A DNA stretch of 64,000 nt from Isoetes taiwanensis. Taxonomy: Eukaryota; Streptophyta; Lycopodiopsida; Isoetales; Isoetaceae. The notes beneath the pieces are model-generated. The model was not told the origin of the DNA and searched no databases. It saw only the letters and a program-made list of their open reading frames with translations. The stretch lies in contig JAJEKV010000008.1 in NCBI GenBank assembly GCA_021234155.1, positions 15,053,294 through 15,117,293 on the forward strand, given 5' to 3'. Positions 47,230-58,920 of this stretch are shown piece after piece; positions within the stretch are counted from its first letter, which is position 1; the number at the start of each line of letters is the position of its first letter. A program made the translations under genes and the position numbers.

Positions 47230-49160
47230 CAAAAGGGGAAGCCTTAGAGATTTAACAGAATAAAGGACTGCCAAAGTGCATTACCAATAATAACTAGTGC
47301 TATGACTAAGCATAACAACATTACAACCTAGGGTTGTTTAAACTATAAGTATAAATGCATTATTACCAACAAAACATTCTACACTGCACAACATAAGTAA
47401 AGGAGACAACAGATTTGCATCAAGATATAAGCAAAGACACACGAATAATAATAGTTACCACAGACCATACCCTATAAAACCCAAAAGCCATGGTTGTTAC
47501 CACCAAACAAAATTTGCATCAAAATGCAATTAAAGCAGCAGATAACCATAAAAAGTTCAACAAATACATATGAAATTAAGGAACATAACAGAACAGATAA
47601 TAGCCTTAAAAATATTTCCAGAATTAATATTTAAGAAAGATCAACATAACTGTTATAGACCAAATAAACCAATAGTTTCATTGCCAAACATAAATTTCCA
47701 TGAGTCAATTTACAACAAGAGTGCAAGAAGAATAATACCAAAGGTGCTGTTTCCTCAAAAACAGAGTGAAACACTTACCAATTATGAGTAAAAAGATTAC
47801 AAAAATGTGTTCATAAACTTGCAGAGCAGCTCCACAAGAAAACAGCATGCTAACATCACAAAGCATGGGAGAAGGAGTTCGGTTACCTGCAGCAAAGAAG
47901 CATACATTAGCCTAAGAAGGGTAATAATGCCTATGCTAGCAGGTAAGCTATGAACAACCTTGGCCTTTCGGCCCTTTACCCATAAATTAAAAGGAAATTA
48001 CTGGAACTGCCCCTAAGGACAACAAGACAAAAATATAACATAATAGCAACAACAGTGTTCTTAAGATGAATCATGATATGCCAACAGTGTAATCAAAGGA
48101 AATCTAGCTGATCCAGAGTAAATGAGGGCAGCACAGAAAAATATTACCATCAAACAATAAAAGAAACTAGAACCGGGCTTGGGCAACTTAAAAGGGATAG
48201 CAGACCTTTAAGCAGTAGGTCAAATATTGCAAATAGAGGAAAGACATGAAATACAATGCTTAAAAAACTTTACTGGCAATGTAAAGATCTTAATCTTAAG
48301 GGAAACACTAATGATGTAACCAAAATTAATTCTGAGGGAATATTATCAGATAGATGTAAAATAGGGCCACACTTTTTAGGATGAAGAGAATTATAGAGGT
48401 CAGATCCATGCCCTCTGTTATCTTCAGAATACTCAGTGATGATAATCCTGACCCATTACTAAATTAAACATCCCTGGCCAAACCTGCTAAAACTGCTAAA
48501 CCTGCATTTCATGGTCCCTTAACTAGAACAAGAAAGGTTTATGACCCTAACAACATGGATCTGTTAAATCATCCAGCATAAAGAATAACATCATGATAAA
48601 CCCCATAAAATTTAACAAAGCCAATAAAATGCTGGTAGAACATGTAATTCAGGGCAATGCATAAAGATTGGATCTATGGTCAGCATAAAAACGAATGCAT
48701 TTAGTGGGGAGCCCAAGCATAATTTCTTTCAGCAACACATGGCTATGCATATGTAGTACTATAATCAGAGCAAGAGTCAACACATACCATGCAGCAAACA
48801 CATTGAGAATGCAGCACCAGCACAGATCTATATTAATACTAAATAATTGCTGAGCAAAGATTGACAATAGAGAGACTGAACAATATAATCACAGAAATTA
48901 CACAATTATGGGTGAAAATGTTCCATATCATAAAAGCATCCCTAGAATGAGCAAGATACAAGAAACAAAAACTCAATAGGACTCAGCAATGTCGCCAACA
49001 CAAAAAGTTATTTAATAATGCTAGAGACTTAGAGAATGCTGTTAAAGGATCAAGTATTAAAGGTCATCCAGATAGCATCCTGCCTTATCTTACATTAGTA
49101 CTAAAATTAATACATATTAGGGGTATGCACAACACGTTTTAAATAAACAAGCCAAAGATA
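47230..49160. other. AT-rich tract without a gene
   Basis: Homogeneous, A-rich on the plus strand, with short frames only. It has the texture of a long intron or a decayed element. No splice pair or domain is recognised. Confidence 0.45.
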
Positions 49161-49164
49161 TGAG

Positions 49165-49228
49165 ATATTTTAAGAAGGAAGGAAGGAAGGAAGTTTATTT
49201 TAACGTCCACGGAGGCCAGAGGCCTACA
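49165..49228 (-). mobile_element. 5'-truncated LINE insertion with (AAGG)n tail
   Basis: (AAGG)n, then GTTTATTTTAACGTCCACGG and AGGCCAGAGGCCT, the same 3' end as the long LINE starting at 54105. Only about 35 bp of body remains. TTAAGAA just left of the tail and again at about 49229 could be its TSD. The end holds a small hairpin, AGGCC-AGA-GGCCT. Confidence 0.8.
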
Positions 49229-49334
49229 TTAAGAACAACCCTAATAATCATGCAATGAAAACCAGTAGTACAGTAAATGAATTGCAAAATAGAACCAGCA
49301 AGTGAACCTGAGAGAGAAAAATCAGAAAATGAAC

Positions 49335-49635
49335 CTGATTCGGCTGGATGTCCTCATCCTCTGTGTCAAAATCGTCATCAGATTGAGGAACAACTTCAAT
49401 ATCACAGGTATTGACCTCAGCGATCTTCAAAATTTTGCTGCCTTGATCATTCCCTGGTATGAACCTCCTGATGCCAGGATCATTCTTGGCCTTATTGGGG
49501 TCAAGTCCATTCCTCTTGCATAGATCTAACAGCTGAGCTTAGGTTGGTTGGGTGCTGTCATGCTCCAACCCATTCCGTCTGAGAAACTCTGTGAGCTTAG
49601 CTCTGGTGAGACCTTTATTCTGAGCGCCCTCAGGT
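49335..49635 (-). pseudogene. candidate exon of an unknown gene with tandem SAP-like motifs and one stop
   Basis: Bounded by AAGGCAG|ACCTG at 49636 and AATCAG|GTTCAT at 49334, i.e. good splice sites. It reads GLTRAKLTEFLRRNGLEHDS, then after an in-frame TAA (about 49542) AQLLDLCKRNGLDPNKAKND and GIRRFIPGND, and ends acidic (SDDDFDTEDEDIQPNQ). LTRAKLTEFLRRNGL and AQLLDLCKRNGL look like two repeats of one helical motif, loosely like SAP motifs. I do not recognise the family. The flanks are probable introns. Confidence 0.45.
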
Positions 49636-49639
49636 CTGC

Positions 49640-51180
49640 CTTATTATTCAATAATCATCTAGTTTACAAGAAACATAGCACTATACCATATATTTCGTAG
49701 CTTGTGTCCGTCTGTCATTGTATCCACATAAGCAAGCTTGTAACCAGATAATGATAGGATCGAAAAAATTGGTTACAGTACACGCCTTAGCACAAATCCG
49801 TCCATATCGTGCCGAAAATCGTCATATAGTCGTGGAGGCATTTGCGGCTAGGGTTTCGACCACTGTCTAGGTTATTTTCAGACACATACATTTGTTACTA
49901 TACCTGTACCAAGGAATATTCGAAGCCACAAATAACATTAACCAAAAAGTCATGACCATGTAATACAAGGATGGCAAAACAAAATTGACGGTTTAGCTCA
50001 CGGCTTGTAACACAATTTCTTAAATGACAAAAATCATATGTAGGCACTAAGCCTCACATTATATCTGGCCATACCCTTAAACTCCTTGTTCCTCAATCCA
50101 CAATATAAAGAGTATACAAACTAAATAATAGTCAATCATATATTTGAACCCCAGCAATCTCTTGCGCCCTGTGCGCGTATAGTAACCTAATAATGTCAAG
50201 AGGTATTATATGACTCTATGGTCATTTACTGACCTTGATTTCAAACATGAGAAGTACGGGTCATCAAGAGGGGCATCCCAACAGTATGAAATAGATAAAT
50301 CAATCAATTAAATCCTAAAGGTCCATAAAGGAGTCAAAATTGCTAAGGCCACCATTATCTCCAATAATCAGCTAGAATACAGTGGGCGTCTAATAAGCTA
50401 TGGTCAACAAACCATAAATTCATTCTGCCGAGCACCCTTATGGGTCAGCATTTGTCAAAGGAAAACAAAAGGCCACAATTGTCAGCAATGCATAAATAGG
50501 CCCATGTCTGGCACCACCATGTGCTGCACAAACATGGCAGCAGACTGGCCCAAGACCACTGCGTATCCACGTACCAAAAAACCTTATTTCAAGTGTTATA
50601 ATCCATATGCCATGATACCACACTTAAGATGTGAAAACCAGCAACAAAGAGTACAACTCACCCATAGGTAGAGAGACAAACAAACAATCAGGTAGGTGAT
50701 TACAACAAAACATTCCTGACTCCTAGATCATAATGAGGAATAGATCCAATATGAGCTTAATAACCCACAAGCACCTATTAGTCAAAATCCTGCCAAATGG
50801 TAAATTGAGACATGACTGATAGAGAAAAAGGACTTTAACCATAAAAGGGTAGATACAATAGTACCACAATAACAAAAAATTATGTTACCACCATTGCATT
50901 TTCAAGCCAGCGTAAAGAACCCTATGAATGAGCTTATTTGACCCATAGCCAATATTAACCCTAGTCTTTTCACTATGAGGGCCAGCCCCATCATAATGCT
51001 CGAATAACCATTGATAGGATATCATAGACAAGATCTTTGCCATATTATGACCATACATAAAGCATTCCCCACAGAAATAGTGGATTGTTGGGCCATAATG
51101 AACCTAAGCCCATCAAACAGTTTGTGCTCAGAGATAGACATTCATAGTCATGATTAATTCTAACCTTAAGCTTGGTATAT
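49640..51180. other. no recognisable gene
   Basis: Uniform A-rich sequence continuing the texture of 47.2-49.1 kb. No frame above 62 codons and no motif. It could be intronic relative to the candidate exon at 49335-49635. Confidence 0.4.
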
Positions 51181-51209
51181 CATTTCATTAATATATACAA
51201 GAAATTTAT

Positions 51210-51231
51210 CGCGGCGGCCAAGGCCGCCGCG
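51210..51231. repeat. perfect GC-rich palindrome
   Basis: CGCGGCGGCC followed directly by AAGGCCGCCGCG: 10-bp arms around an AA centre, in otherwise AT-rich sequence. It resembles in position and style the small hairpin at the 3' end of the LINEs at 49.2 and 54.1 kb, and could be the end of a related element. Confidence 0.85.
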
Positions 51232-51439
51232 AACATTTCTCTTTCTTAGCTCCCTTGCATTTGGGGAAGAGAGTTGATACTGGCATAGTGACTAAGCAAA
51301 CATATTCCTGCAGTGACTCGTTTATAGATATGTGTCAGTTTAAGAACTGGCCAAATTTGAACCTATGTTATTGCCTTGTGCTATGGTGCCTATTAAATAG
51401 AGGGCCTTAGTTCATAGTGATGGTGGTATTCCCACTATT

Positions 51440-52095
51440 CCTAGGTGCTGAATTGGAGTTTAAGTGTTTCAATATTCCTAAGTTGTGTCTTCAACCAACC
51501 ATTGTTCTCACTTTGGGAATGGTGCAGTAGTAACATTATTGAGTTTAAGGACTAGGATGTTGCCATGTAGCTAGCTACAATGGTGTAGGTCCCTTGTTTA
51601 AGATCCCACAGGGCACAATATGTCACAACTTGACATGTTCATGTGGTCTAGAAACAAAGTGTTGGGTGAATTGGAATCCAACCGTTTTAGGATGGATTTG
51701 GAACTGGGGCCAAGTTGCAGCTTGAGTCTGCAGTTGATTTGACCGGTTTGGAACTGGGGCCAAGCTGCAGCTTGAGCCTGCCGTTGATTTGACCTTGGAA
51801 ACGACGTCCTCGTAACATTATTGAGTTTAGGGTTCTAATCTTGCCATGTGGTTAGATACAATAGTGTAGGTCCCTTGTTCCGTGTTCCAGATCCCACAAA
51901 GTTGTCATGGGTGAATTTGCATCAAAGTGCTTAGGATGGATCTGGAACTTAGCGTTTACTATTTTTAGGTTGTGCCTTGAGGCACACATTGATATTATCT
52001 TTGGGAATGGTATTTAGAGACTGGGATGTTGCCATGTAGCTACTTACAGTGGTGTACGCCCCTTGTTTCGGGTGCCCAATAGGAAAATCCTGCCA
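51440..52095. repeat. diverged direct repeats, including a 50-bp duplication
   Basis: The phrase GTTGCCATGTAGCTA... GTGTAGGTCCCTTGTT occurs in three diverged versions at about 51555-51615, 51840-51890 and 52025-52075. Inside, 51697-51746 and 51747-51794 are near-identical head-to-tail copies starting TTTGGAACTGGGGCCAAG. No coding capacity. Confidence 0.75.
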
Positions 52096-52487
52096 TAACC
52101 TACACGGCTCCACTAATGATTGAAGCAGCTCCAGCTTTAACAGATCGATCTATATTGTTGCTTAAACAGAGAGAAAATAGAACCCTTATTCCAATCTTCG
52201 AAACCCTGCTTTTCCCTCCTCCTTTAACCAGCTTCAAAATCCCTTCTATCGTGCCAGAAGCTTCTCCGATTTTTTCTTTCAAAAATTCCGAAGCCAAGAT
52301 CATCCTTTCTATCAACAAAGCCCCATTGATTCTAGATTCTGTTTGCCCTTTCTTAAGAATTGAAGGCTATGGATTCTGCCTCCTTTTCTGTCAATCTGAG
52401 CATTGACAAAACCCCCAAAGCTTCCTCTGCTACCTCCATATCTTTTATGCTTTCAAGATCCTGAAATAGAGCATCTGCCATTACCCG

Positions 52488-52563
52488 AATAGCTCCTTGC
52501 TGCAAAATCATGGAACGATTCTTAGGAATAGCTCCTTGCTGCAAAATCACGGAACGATTCTTA
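52488..52563 (-). repeat. 37-bp near-exact duplication (39-bp period) in the ARM region
   Basis: 52488-52524 and 52527-52563 differ at one base. Thirteen codons are repeated in frame (RSVILQQGAIP / RSMILQQGAI). Confidence 0.9.
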
Positions 52564-52604
52564 TCGCTATCTTTTGCCAAAGATCTAAGGCTTCTCAGAG
52601 CCTC

Positions 52605-52838
52605 GATCTTTGCATCTTTGGAGCCATTCTGGGCTTCTTGAAGCAGTTTTTTCAAAGCAGAAGGTTGTGTAAGCTGGGATTGATGAGCAAAACATCATTC
52701 CTGGATCAACCGCCAGAGGGTGATCTTTGCATCTTTGGAGCCATTCTGGGCTTCTTGAAGCAGTTTTTTCAAAGCGAAGGTTGTGTAATTTTGGGATTGA
52801 TTAGCAAAACATCATTCTGGATCAGCGGAGGGTATGAT
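52605..52838 (-). repeat. 117-bp tandem duplication spanning the U-box to ARM linker
   Basis: Copies start GATCTTTGCATCTTTGGAGC at 52605 and 52722 and run head to tail with small differences. The repeated unit encodes LKKLLQEAQNGSKDAKI and the preceding linker. Confidence 0.88.
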
Positions 52839-53456
52839 TTGGAATAAGGGTAAAATCGCGGAAAGCTGCATTGTTGCTGGGCATGTAGTGTTTCCATCCA
52901 TAACCCATTTCTCAATGCTTGCCCCTATCGTGAAGTCCGGCGGGCTGTGTTCTGAGTTCTGAGGCTCCGCATAAGCTCCAGCGAAATAGGAATATCAAGC
53001 TTCTTCAGCATGGTGGAAGGGCTTCAATCCGCCATACCTGAGCCTGAGAATAAAAACCCAAAAGCAAAGGATTCAACACGTTATAGCCGAGCTTGAAAAG
53101 ATGAAAAATAGTGAATTCAAGCCCGCATAGATGATTTTGGAGCTCGAAAAGAGAATCGAAACGGAGGGATTGAAACAGAAAATTGGATGATGGGTTATAT
53201 TCATAAGAGAATCAAACGGAGAAGTTGAAGCTAGAGGTTAATCCGCCATAGTCAAGGCTCGAATTGGACTTAAATTGGAAGAAAGAAAAAGAAGAGCGTG
53301 GGAGAGTGTTCTTGCCAACAGAATAAGTCCCAATGCCTTTATCCCGAGGCGTTAAAGCAAGGAACTAAGAAAGGGCCTTTATGCATAGGCGGTCATTTCT
53401 CGAAGCCCTTTGAGAGCAGGATGCTCGCAAGGATACACACTGGTATTCAAGATATA

Positions 53457-53680
53457 CTACAGAATCGAAAAGCTATAGCTGAGGCGAACTAAAGAAAATG
53501 CAAGAAACTGCAGATCTAGGGCAAACCTTGTAAAGATCGTCACTTTTGAACAAGGTTTTGTGGCCGACCTGCTGGTGCTTCCGGGGAGCGGGAGCATCTT
53601 GAGAAGCCGGAGCTGGAAGGACGCCATGGCTGCCGTGGCCGCCATAGCCACAAAAAACGCATGATGAAATTAAGCAAAAG
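53457..53680 (-). other. possible N-terminal exon with a transit-peptide-like sequence
   Basis: The minus strand reads MASFQLRLLKMLPLPGSTSR, then SATKPCSKVTIF, Ser/Arg-rich and poor in acids, and a good donor (TTTACAAG|GTTTGC) follows at about 53532. It could be the first exon of a plastid-targeted protein, but no downstream exon is recognised. Left of it, towards 52100, is the U-box pseudogene. Confidence 0.25.
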
Positions 53681-53681
53681 T

Positions 53682-53765
53682 CAGCCGCAATAAATGCATG
53701 TGTCTGCCATAAATGCGATGGATGCAGCCGCAATAAATGCATGTGTCTGCCATAAATGCGATGGA
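53682..53765. repeat. 41-bp tandem duplication (43-bp period)
   Basis: CAGCCGCAATAAATGCATGT plus 21 bases occurs at 53682-53722 and 53725-53765 without mismatch. CATAAATGCG also recurs within the unit. Confidence 0.93.
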
Positions 53766-53879
53766 CGCAACGTGTCGTGCGATGATAATTTTGAAGAAAG
53801 AAATTAGGTGCGAACAGAAATAGGTAACTGCTTTACATATGGTAGGATAAACTTATTCTATGGGGGGGCATGTATGTAA

Positions 53880-54070
53880 CATGGGGGGTCATATATATAG
53901 AGATTGATCTCGGCCGTCCAATCACGAAATGGATGGTGAAGATGATGCCACCTCATGGGCGAAAGTGGGGGCATGCATGGGCATGCACCCCATGCGTGGA
54001 CCGTCGGATTGGGGCAGGTTAAATCTTGGCCATCCAATCCAAGGTTAAAGAAATTGCAAAGAAACTTACA
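53880..54070. repeat. right arm of the diverged inverted repeat
   Basis: Inverted partner of 46850-47110 (see that entry). It lies just left of the (AAGG)n tail of the LINE at 54105. Confidence 0.5.
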
Positions 54071-54104
54071 ACATTTATGAGAGTTATTATATCATTTATG
54101 TTAA

Positions 54105-57100
54105 AGGAAGGAAGGAAGGAAGGAAGTTTATTTTAACGTCCACGGAGGCCAGAGGCCTATGAGGCCGGCACCGAACGTGCAAAAAGCCAAAAACCCCAAC
54201 ACCAAAACAAACAATGTAATCAGACAAGAGAACCCTACCACAGGGATGAAAAACCCCATGCCCCGAAAGAGCAAGTCCGACGTAGAAATCTGCAGGATGT
54301 AAGCTCCCGGTCGGCTACCATAGGTGATGCGAAGCAATCATGTAGCGGTGTGTCGAGCATCTAAGATCGACAGTAACCGCTTTCGGACATGGGCATATCC
54401 GGGCACCATTTGAGGGCATGGTGCTCATCCTCTATCGTGCATCTCACAACACCGACATATCCTCTCCTCCACGGGGATCCAGGTGTCCGCCATTCACCCC
54501 CAAAATGACTGTCTCAGTTCGAGGTAATGGGAACCCGCCCTTATGGCGGCAATAGCTCTCCGTTTCTTCACGAGAGATGTGTGCTTTCCAAGCACCGATG
54601 GGGTCCATGCTCAAAGGCTGGGATTAATCTGGCGTGATAGTGCTCTGTCTTGGGCTTTGCAAGAGTAGAGGCATCCCACGAGTGGCAAAAGCATAGCCCG
54701 CGATCAATTGCCCATTCTGCATCGCGAATCGCCGGTGCCACCATCGTTGGTAATCCATGGACCACCTCCTAAACCATCCCTTACGATTGCAATTGCCATA
54801 CCCTCTTCATTTGGGGGCCCCGTTAACAACACGACTGTGAGGGGCAAGCGATGCTCATCCATCCCATCCACCTTATGGAAGCAAGTAAAGATGCCTTCAA
54901 GATAAATGAATCTTTGTAAAGGCCGAGAACCCCATCTCACACAACAAAAATCGTCACGATGCGGTGTCCTTCACTCCCAAGCTATAGGTCAAGAAAGCTT
55001 TTCGCACCCTTTCCAACCTATCCATTATTATTTTTGCTGGCTGGGCCCCAAACCTCCACCCCATATAGCAAAGACTGCGGCTCAACCAAAGCTCTAAGCA
55101 GGTGTGCTCTCCTCGCCTGATCCACAGAGATCTATCCAAGAACACGCGTTTTGCATTTGCATATAAAGCCTTCCGGCCTGCTGGCTCTTCTCTCCACACA
55201 CTCATCCCACAAAGCATGTTAGTAGTGAAATCAATTCCGAGATACTTGAAGCTCGCACCATCTCCACTTCCTGCCCCCCTTATTAGAACTCAAGGGATAG
55301 GGTGTTGCGAGACGAGGATCGCGAGAAGCTTTAGTTTTGTGCAAGTTCACTTTGTCATTCCGTTGCCCCACGTAACCCAATCGAGGGCATCCAAATCTTC
55401 GGCCTGCATACTGGCGCCGTGTGAGAGCTAGCAAAGCAACATCATCGCGATATAGTGCGGCTCCACGAGGTCGCACGATAATTGCACGGCTCCCCCATGG
55501 TGCTTTGCATCCACGTCTCCAAGCTATCAATATACAACCCAAAAAGCGTTGGAGACAAGCAGCCCGCCGCTTAACTCCCCATAGTGCTAGCTACCCGGGC
55601 CGATCCTCATAAAGGCGGTGCGGATAAATCCCATCATAAAGCCGGTGTGCACCACATTACGCAACTCCGTGGAACTCGCAATTCTTGCAACCTCTGCATA
55701 CGGTATGTCTCGGGGACGATTATCATATCGCCGATCTTAAAATCTACAAAGCGGCAATATAAGTCACATGCGGCTCATTGGGCTTGCCTCCATCAACACT
55801 CTCAAAGTGAAGATATGGCCGGCCGTGGAGTGAAATTAAATTTTGGGCTTGCTGGCCAATGCCCCGCACCCTGCCTCCCTCGGCCCACCTAGTAAGTTTC
55901 TTCTCCACCACCCCGCCGGGAGCTTTGCAAGCAAGTGAAGCTTACCATAATCATCCGTGGTCGCCCGGCTCATCCGATATTACCGGCTTTTATGAGCAGG
56001 GAACAACCTTTACTAACCATCCCACTCGGGAGCCCTCGCCGAGAGGCCGGTTAATGATCACCGTCGGGGGCCCTACCACAGGATGGGCCACCCCATTTCA
56101 ACAATTTCGGCAGCCCTGTAAATCCTTTGCCTTGCCATTCGCCGGATGCACGAGACCTTGCTGAACATCCTCCCGGCGTGAGCCGCAAAGACCTCTCCTA
56201 CCGATCCAGGGACCACGGCATTAGCTCTGGCGGGTCATATAACTCCCCCGCAGCGGTGCATCCATTGCTCCACACTTACATTACCCGGCCACCGGGCGCT
56301 TCTTATATAACACCTACGCCAAAAAGCTTTTGGCTCTGCCATGAGCATGTCAAACGAGCTCCCGGTTTTTACGCCATGTATCTCCCCTTCTTGGCTTTTA
56401 GGAAGAGCTTATAGTCTTGCGGGGGGCGTGGGCGCAAGCGTGGATCTATGACCAGCGGTGGCTCTTTAGAGCCTTGCAATCGGCATCAAACCCACGGGTT
56501 CTCGGGGAAAATGCGGTGTCCCTCCTTGGAGAGGCCCCCTTCAGCTGCAAAGGAAGCCTCAAGAAATGCGGCGCCCTCACCCGACCATGCACACTGTCTT
56601 GCGGTGTGTAGAAGCTATCAAACCCCCGTAATTCCCGCACCAACACAGATTCATACGTCCACTCGAGATGGCGTGGGATGTATGGTAACCCTCCACGCCC
56701 CTTTGCGGTGTCTCGCTATTGAGTGCTCCCAATTGACCGTGACATAAAGCGGGTAGTGATCGACAAAGCCTCCTCATCCCACGCGGCTTGTGCCAATGGA
56801 GAGGTGTGTAACCATGTCAGAATCTTTGCCACGGGAGCGAGAAGGTAATCCAACACACTAGCTCCCCATCCCGCCTATCACTCCACGCAAGTAACACCCC
56901 CGAGTGTGGCCATCGGGCATACCATTACAAATTACCATGTCAAAACCGGCGAGCTGGACCAAGTGCCGCCAAATGGTCTAGCCACCATATCCGGGAGTGC
57001 CGCGATTATTCGGAATAGCGGCCGCTCAAGCCAAAGCGGATCGATTATCGTCACCTTGGAAGGTCACCGACCGAATCACAGATGAGCATTGAAATCTCCA

Positions 57101-58920
57101 AGCAAAAACACTTGTCCCTCGCTGATTATAGCGGTCTATGTCATCATACGATTCCCTATATGGCATCCGGACATCCGTTAATGCGCATCATGTACCGGTA
57201 GAACTTAGAGCCCGCATGGGGAATGTAGCAGCTAGCAAGAAACAATGGGACATGACCGGGGCTCTAATACCATTACCCACATGTAGCGGTTAAACACATC
57301 GGACCGAGTGTGATCTTGCATGCTAAGGCATCCCTAAAGTAGCAAGCCACTCCATCGTACCAGCACGCCATGGCTCATTAGCAAGTGAGAAATGCTGATA
57401 TCCTCGAATGTACGGCAATCGATGCCCTTCATACTCCCATGTCTCCTGCGGGAAGGCGATGTCCATGTCTGTCGCGATCCCATTCAAAGCCACCGCCTTT
57501 ACGCCACGGGAAGCCCTACAATTCCGGGGAAACAATAATGAAGACACTTTCCCTATGCCGATTTGCGGTGGATCCATCCGAGTGCCCGAGGGGCGCTGCT
57601 GTAGTTGGAATAACTTCGGGCAGAGCGCCACGGGACCACGATGGATGTGCTGCGGTTGTGGAAGGCCTCAATCGCCCTCTCCCTGCCTGCCGGGCACGAT
57701 GCCCCTGGACGCGCCCCTGCGGCGACGCTGCTTTCGTGGGAGTGCCTCCGCAAGCTATGCGGCGAGGAGGCACATATACCTTCATCTTGCCATTAACCAA
57801 ACCAGCAGCCCCTCCGGCTTTTGTCGAATCTCTTATCTTGACCAACTCTTGGCTTCTTTCCCGTTGTTGCGGTGGCGTGAGATCCACATCCGGGTATATG
57901 GGCGTACCTTTCAAGCGATTGGTGCGTTGCAACAACAAAGATTTTGCCTCCCAATCCAAGGCGCAAACTTAACTAGCCGAGGTCTCATGCTCCGGTCCTC
58001 CGATCTGATTGGACTCTTGATAACCAAATCGTAATTGGAGCTTTGCAAGTACCGTGGTGGTGGTAAAAGCTTTACGGCAAATCCTCGCCTTGCTCCTCCG
58101 GCAATCCCCCGCACAATAAGGTTGGCGGCGTGCACGGATGTCTTGCTCCTCACGGTACCTTTGATTCCCCGAGCCACCTCGGCCTCCGGTATGGGGGTGC
58201 TGGTGCAGATGACGTGGTGCACTCGGTTCGTTGCACCTCCATTCGAGGTCCCGCATCTCTTGCCGTAAGTGGGCCATATGGTTCTCTATATGTGAGCATC
58301 TTCGACATCTCCCTTTTGTCGCCTTTGCTTCATCAAGGAATTGGAGCCGCCCCGCACCGCTTCCACATCCTTTTCCTTAGCATCTATCCGACCAGCCATG
58401 CTTGTGACTTGTACAATCCGGCTGGAGCAACCCCTTCATGTCGGCCGTGCTTGCGCCATGTCTTCCATCCACCGCTTTGGTGGACCTTATCCAAGCGGTG
58501 CCCCATCTCCCGTGACTAGCTGCGAACATTTGCTTGTATCTCCCCTCTTATCCGGTCCTCGACCTTTTGGGCTCCCCGCAATCATAATCCCCAAGCCCGA
58601 ACTTCCACAAGGGAAATTCGCCATACATTGGAGAAGCCGCTTGAGCGCGACCTCTGGCGGCGGATGGTCTCTTGATGCCTCAAGCTTGCCGCCTTAGCAC
58701 GGAGGGAATCGGCTGTTCTGTACAACCCCGGGATTGCCTCAGCAAACGAGATACCGCTTTCGATGGGGGACGAGGTGTCCAAATTGCGGGCTCTTTTCTT
58801 CAACGCATGCATCGCCGCCGAGGTGGCCATAGAGGTAAAGGACCGCCGGTGGATTCCGGCTAAAAGCGAGAATTGCTTGGGTTCAAGATACTTGAACACG
58901 ATGAGGTGGCAGAGTATAAG
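54105..58920 (-). mobile_element. LINE of a second family, near full length, with (AAGG)n tail
   Basis: Tail (AAGG)n at 54105-54125, then the GTCCACGGAGGCCAGAGGCC end. Decayed blocks on the minus strand, 5' to 3': ORF1 (58899-58582; 57959-57800 with DVDLTPPQQRERSQELVKIR and AGLVNGKMKVYV); endonuclease from about 57560 (VKAVALNGIATDMDI, then QETWEYEGHRLPYIRGY); RT catalytic box LYRDDVALLA at about 55460-55441, with Arg in place of Ala; the thumb-side block CYMGWRFGAQPAKI, then LERVRKAFL (about 55080-55000); and a C-terminal ICRCCEM zinc-like cluster near 54440. Multiple frameshifts, inactive. Distinct from the L1-type LINE at 29-34.7 kb. The 5' boundary and TSD were not fixed. Confidence 0.75.

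Larger units (their letters stand above)
52100..53013 (-). pseudogene. U-box/armadillo-repeat E3 ubiquitin ligase pseudogene (PUB type)
   Basis: ATG 53013 reads MLKKLDIPISLELMR, missing the YFRCPI step of the U-box. After a frame change it reads GASIEKWVMDGNTTCPATMQ, the U-box C-terminal half. ARM-type helices follow: LKKLLQEAQNGSKDAKIEAL, VILQQGAI, EVAEEALGVLSML, then MLIERMILASEFLKEKIGEA, SRVSKIGIRVLFSLCLSNN. Such proteins ubiquitinate targets bound by the ARM repeats. The copy is shorter than the family (about 400+ residues), lacks the C-terminal repeats, and contains two tandem duplications (117-bp and 39-bp period). No intron is seen, which is usual for this clade. Confidence 0.78.

Noticed and set aside
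57385-58697. Plus-strand ORFs up to 208 codons
   Set aside because: Antisense to LINE ORF1 and endonuclease; their low stop frequency reflects GC-rich sequence.
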